Below, piece after piece: positions 39,752 through 40,824 of a stretch of DNA of 40,824 bases; the first letter of the stretch is position 1; each line of letters begins with the position of its first letter. The notes beneath the pieces are model-generated. The model was not told the origin of the DNA. It did no database searches and saw only the letters and a list, made by a program, of their open reading frames with translations. Source of the DNA: Acidobacteriota bacterium (GTDB lineage Bacteria > Acidobacteriota > Blastocatellia > RBC074); contig JAEUQO010000348.1 of the NCBI GenBank assembly GCA_016789605.1, forward strand, positions 1 through 40,824, in the 5' to 3' direction. Position numbers and translations under genes: made by a program.

Positions 39752-40824
39752 ATGAATTTCGGGATGAAGCTGCTGACCATTCTCAATCTGCTGGGCGTCG
39801 CGCAAGGTTTGTTGCTGGCGCTGGCATTGGTGACGCTCAGGCGAGGGAATCGCCCGGCCAATGGTTGGCTGGCGGCATTGGTGGCGACGATTTCGTTGCT
39901 GGTTGGCGGCGCGATTTTGTTTACCACGCGACAGGTTCTGGTTTACCCCCATCTGGCGTATCTACACCATCCGTTTTTATATCTGGTTGCGCCGCTTTTG
40001 TGGCTGTATTTGCGCGCCCTGACCGAACGCGAACCGCAAACCGCGTGGCAAGACTGGTTACACCTGTTGCCGTTTGTCTTGTGTCTGATTTACCTGATGC
40101 CTTTTTATCTGCAAGACGCTGAGGTGAAGCGTGCGCTGCTGGCTGGGCCTCTGTATGAACGCTGGTATCGAATTCGTCACGGGCTGGCGTTTGTGCAGGT
40201 CATTGGCTACGTCCCATTGATCACCCAGGTCTTGCGACAACAGGCACAGCGGGTCAAATTGCAAAATCGTTTGGTGGATCGGGCGGTGTTCCGGCAAATG
40301 TTGGTTATCGTGTTGGCGATTTTGGTGGTATTGCTGGGCGGAGCCGTGCGCTTTGCCCTGAAAGACCGCAGCCTCGAAACCAATTTGCTGTTGCCGTTGA
40401 TTGGTTCGATTGTCGTTTATGTGATTGCCTATTTGAGTTTGCGTCATCCTGAAAGTCTGATCGGCCCGTTTGAGCAAACCGCCATAGAAGCGTCACCCGT
40501 CGTCAAAAAGTACGAACGGTCAACCTTGACGCCAGAGCGAGCTGACGATTATTTGAGAAAGTTGCAGCAGGCGATGGAATCCAACAAGCTGTATACCGAT
40601 AGTGAGCTGACGTTACAAAAACTGGCCAGTGTGCTTTCCATTCCTGCGCCGCATCTGTCCCAAGTCATCAATGAACAGCTTGGGCAATCCTTTACCGATT
40701 TGATTAACGCTTATCGTGTCGAAGACGCCAAGCGGCGTTTGCTTGATCCAACCTGGAAACATTATTCGATTCTGGCCATCGCCGAAGAAGCGGGCTTCAG
40801 CTCCAAATCCACCTTCAACGCTGT
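39752..40824 (+). CDS. Membrane-anchored AraC-family transcriptional regulator (3' end outside window)
   Basis: Frame is open from the ATG at 39752 (or 39764) to the window edge, 357 codons without a stop. The N-terminal ~230 residues have about seven hydrophobic helices (L-L-T-I-L-N-L-L-G-V-A-Q-G, H-P-F-L-Y-L-V-A-P-L-L-W-L-Y-L and others), the C-terminal part is an AraC-type DNA-binding domain (L-S-Q-V-I-N-E, F-T-D-L-I-N-A-Y-R-V-E-D-A-K-R-R-L, S-I-L-A-I-A-E-E-A-G-F-S). This layout is common in Bacteroidota and Acidobacteriota regulators that sense at the membrane. Divergence from the sulfatase suggests regulation of glycan use. The second half of the HTH is cut off. Confidence 0.82.
   Translation, partial: MNFGMKLLTILNLLGVAQGLLLALALVTLRRGNRPANGWLAALVATISLLVGGAILFTTRQVLVYPHLAYLHHPFLYLVAPLLWLYLRALTEREPQTAWQDWLHLLPFVLCLIYLMPFYLQDAEVKRALLAGPLYERWYRIRHGLAFVQVIGYVPLITQVLRQQAQRVKLQNRLVDRAVFRQMLVIVLAILVVLLGGAVRFALKDRSLETNLLLPLIGSIVVYVIAYLSLRHPESLIGPFEQTAIEASPVVKKYERSTLTPERADDYLRKLQQAMESNKLYTDSELTLQKLASVLSIPAPHLSQVINEQLGQSFTDLINAYRVEDAKRRLLDPTWKHYSILAIAEEAGFSSKSTFNA

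Noticed and set aside
39433..40122. 229-codon plus-strand open frame
   Set aside because: Overlaps the sulfatase start and the AraC regulator in a different frame; the regulator frame has clear membrane and HTH features.

Overview
The window looks like chromosome from an Acidobacteriota bacterium, probably class Blastocatellia. The evidence is the acidobacterial VWFA-related protein (TIGR03436 type) at 32094-33362, two giant secreted peptidases ending in the acidobacterial TIGR03437-type domain, moderately GC-rich coding sequence and many GTG starts. This is inference from domain content; no rRNA or tRNA gene is visible. I see no phage, transposase, CRISPR or integrase.

Layout. (a) 1-1792: 3' end of an M1-family metallopeptidase with C-terminal TPRs, then a small secreted protein, each followed by a strong hairpin. 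(b) 1825-6657: a divergent sugar-acid catabolic module, with an arabonate-type dehydratase and an ACS-family MFS transporter on the minus strand and a DapA-family lyase/dehydratase plus a GNAT acetyltransferase on the plus strand. (c) 6668-19199, minus strand: two tandem paralogous secreted M36 (fungalysin) peptidases of about 1,900 residues and a YihY-type membrane protein whose start overlaps the upstream stop by one base.

(d) 19403-32115: a light-response and carotenoid locus. A CarH/LitR-like B12-binding MerR regulator (minus) faces a long plus-strand gene set: TIGR01777 oxidoreductase, SRPBCC protein, class II photolyase, crtB, crtI, an alpha/beta hydrolase, crtE, a cysteine-free thioredoxin-fold protein with a Tat-like signal, and a CrtQ/CruG-like glycosyltransferase. 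A hairpin-rich gap follows, then a second CrtI-family desaturase and cruF. The set predicts GGPP -> phytoene -> lycopene-type polyene -> 1-hydroxylated, 3,4-desaturated, glycosylated acyclic carotenoid, with no cyclase in the window. The facing promoters of the regulator and its target carry the same CATTCTCAGA...TATGCT element in inverted orientation, a good candidate for the regulatory site.

(e) 32094-33362: VWFA-related secreted protein, minus strand. (f) 33477-36869: promoter, a 44-residue small ORF with a strong Shine-Dalgarno, then a three-subunit proton-translocating transhydrogenase (pntAA-pntAB-pntB) closed by a terminator hairpin. (g) 36887-40824: a one-TM hypothetical protein, an FkbM methyltransferase, a secreted sulfatase (minus), and the start of a membrane-anchored AraC-type regulator that runs off the window.

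The parts most worth a second look are region (d), for its regulatory repeat and two non-canonical accessory proteins inside the carotenoid operon, and the multidomain peptidase pair in region (c).
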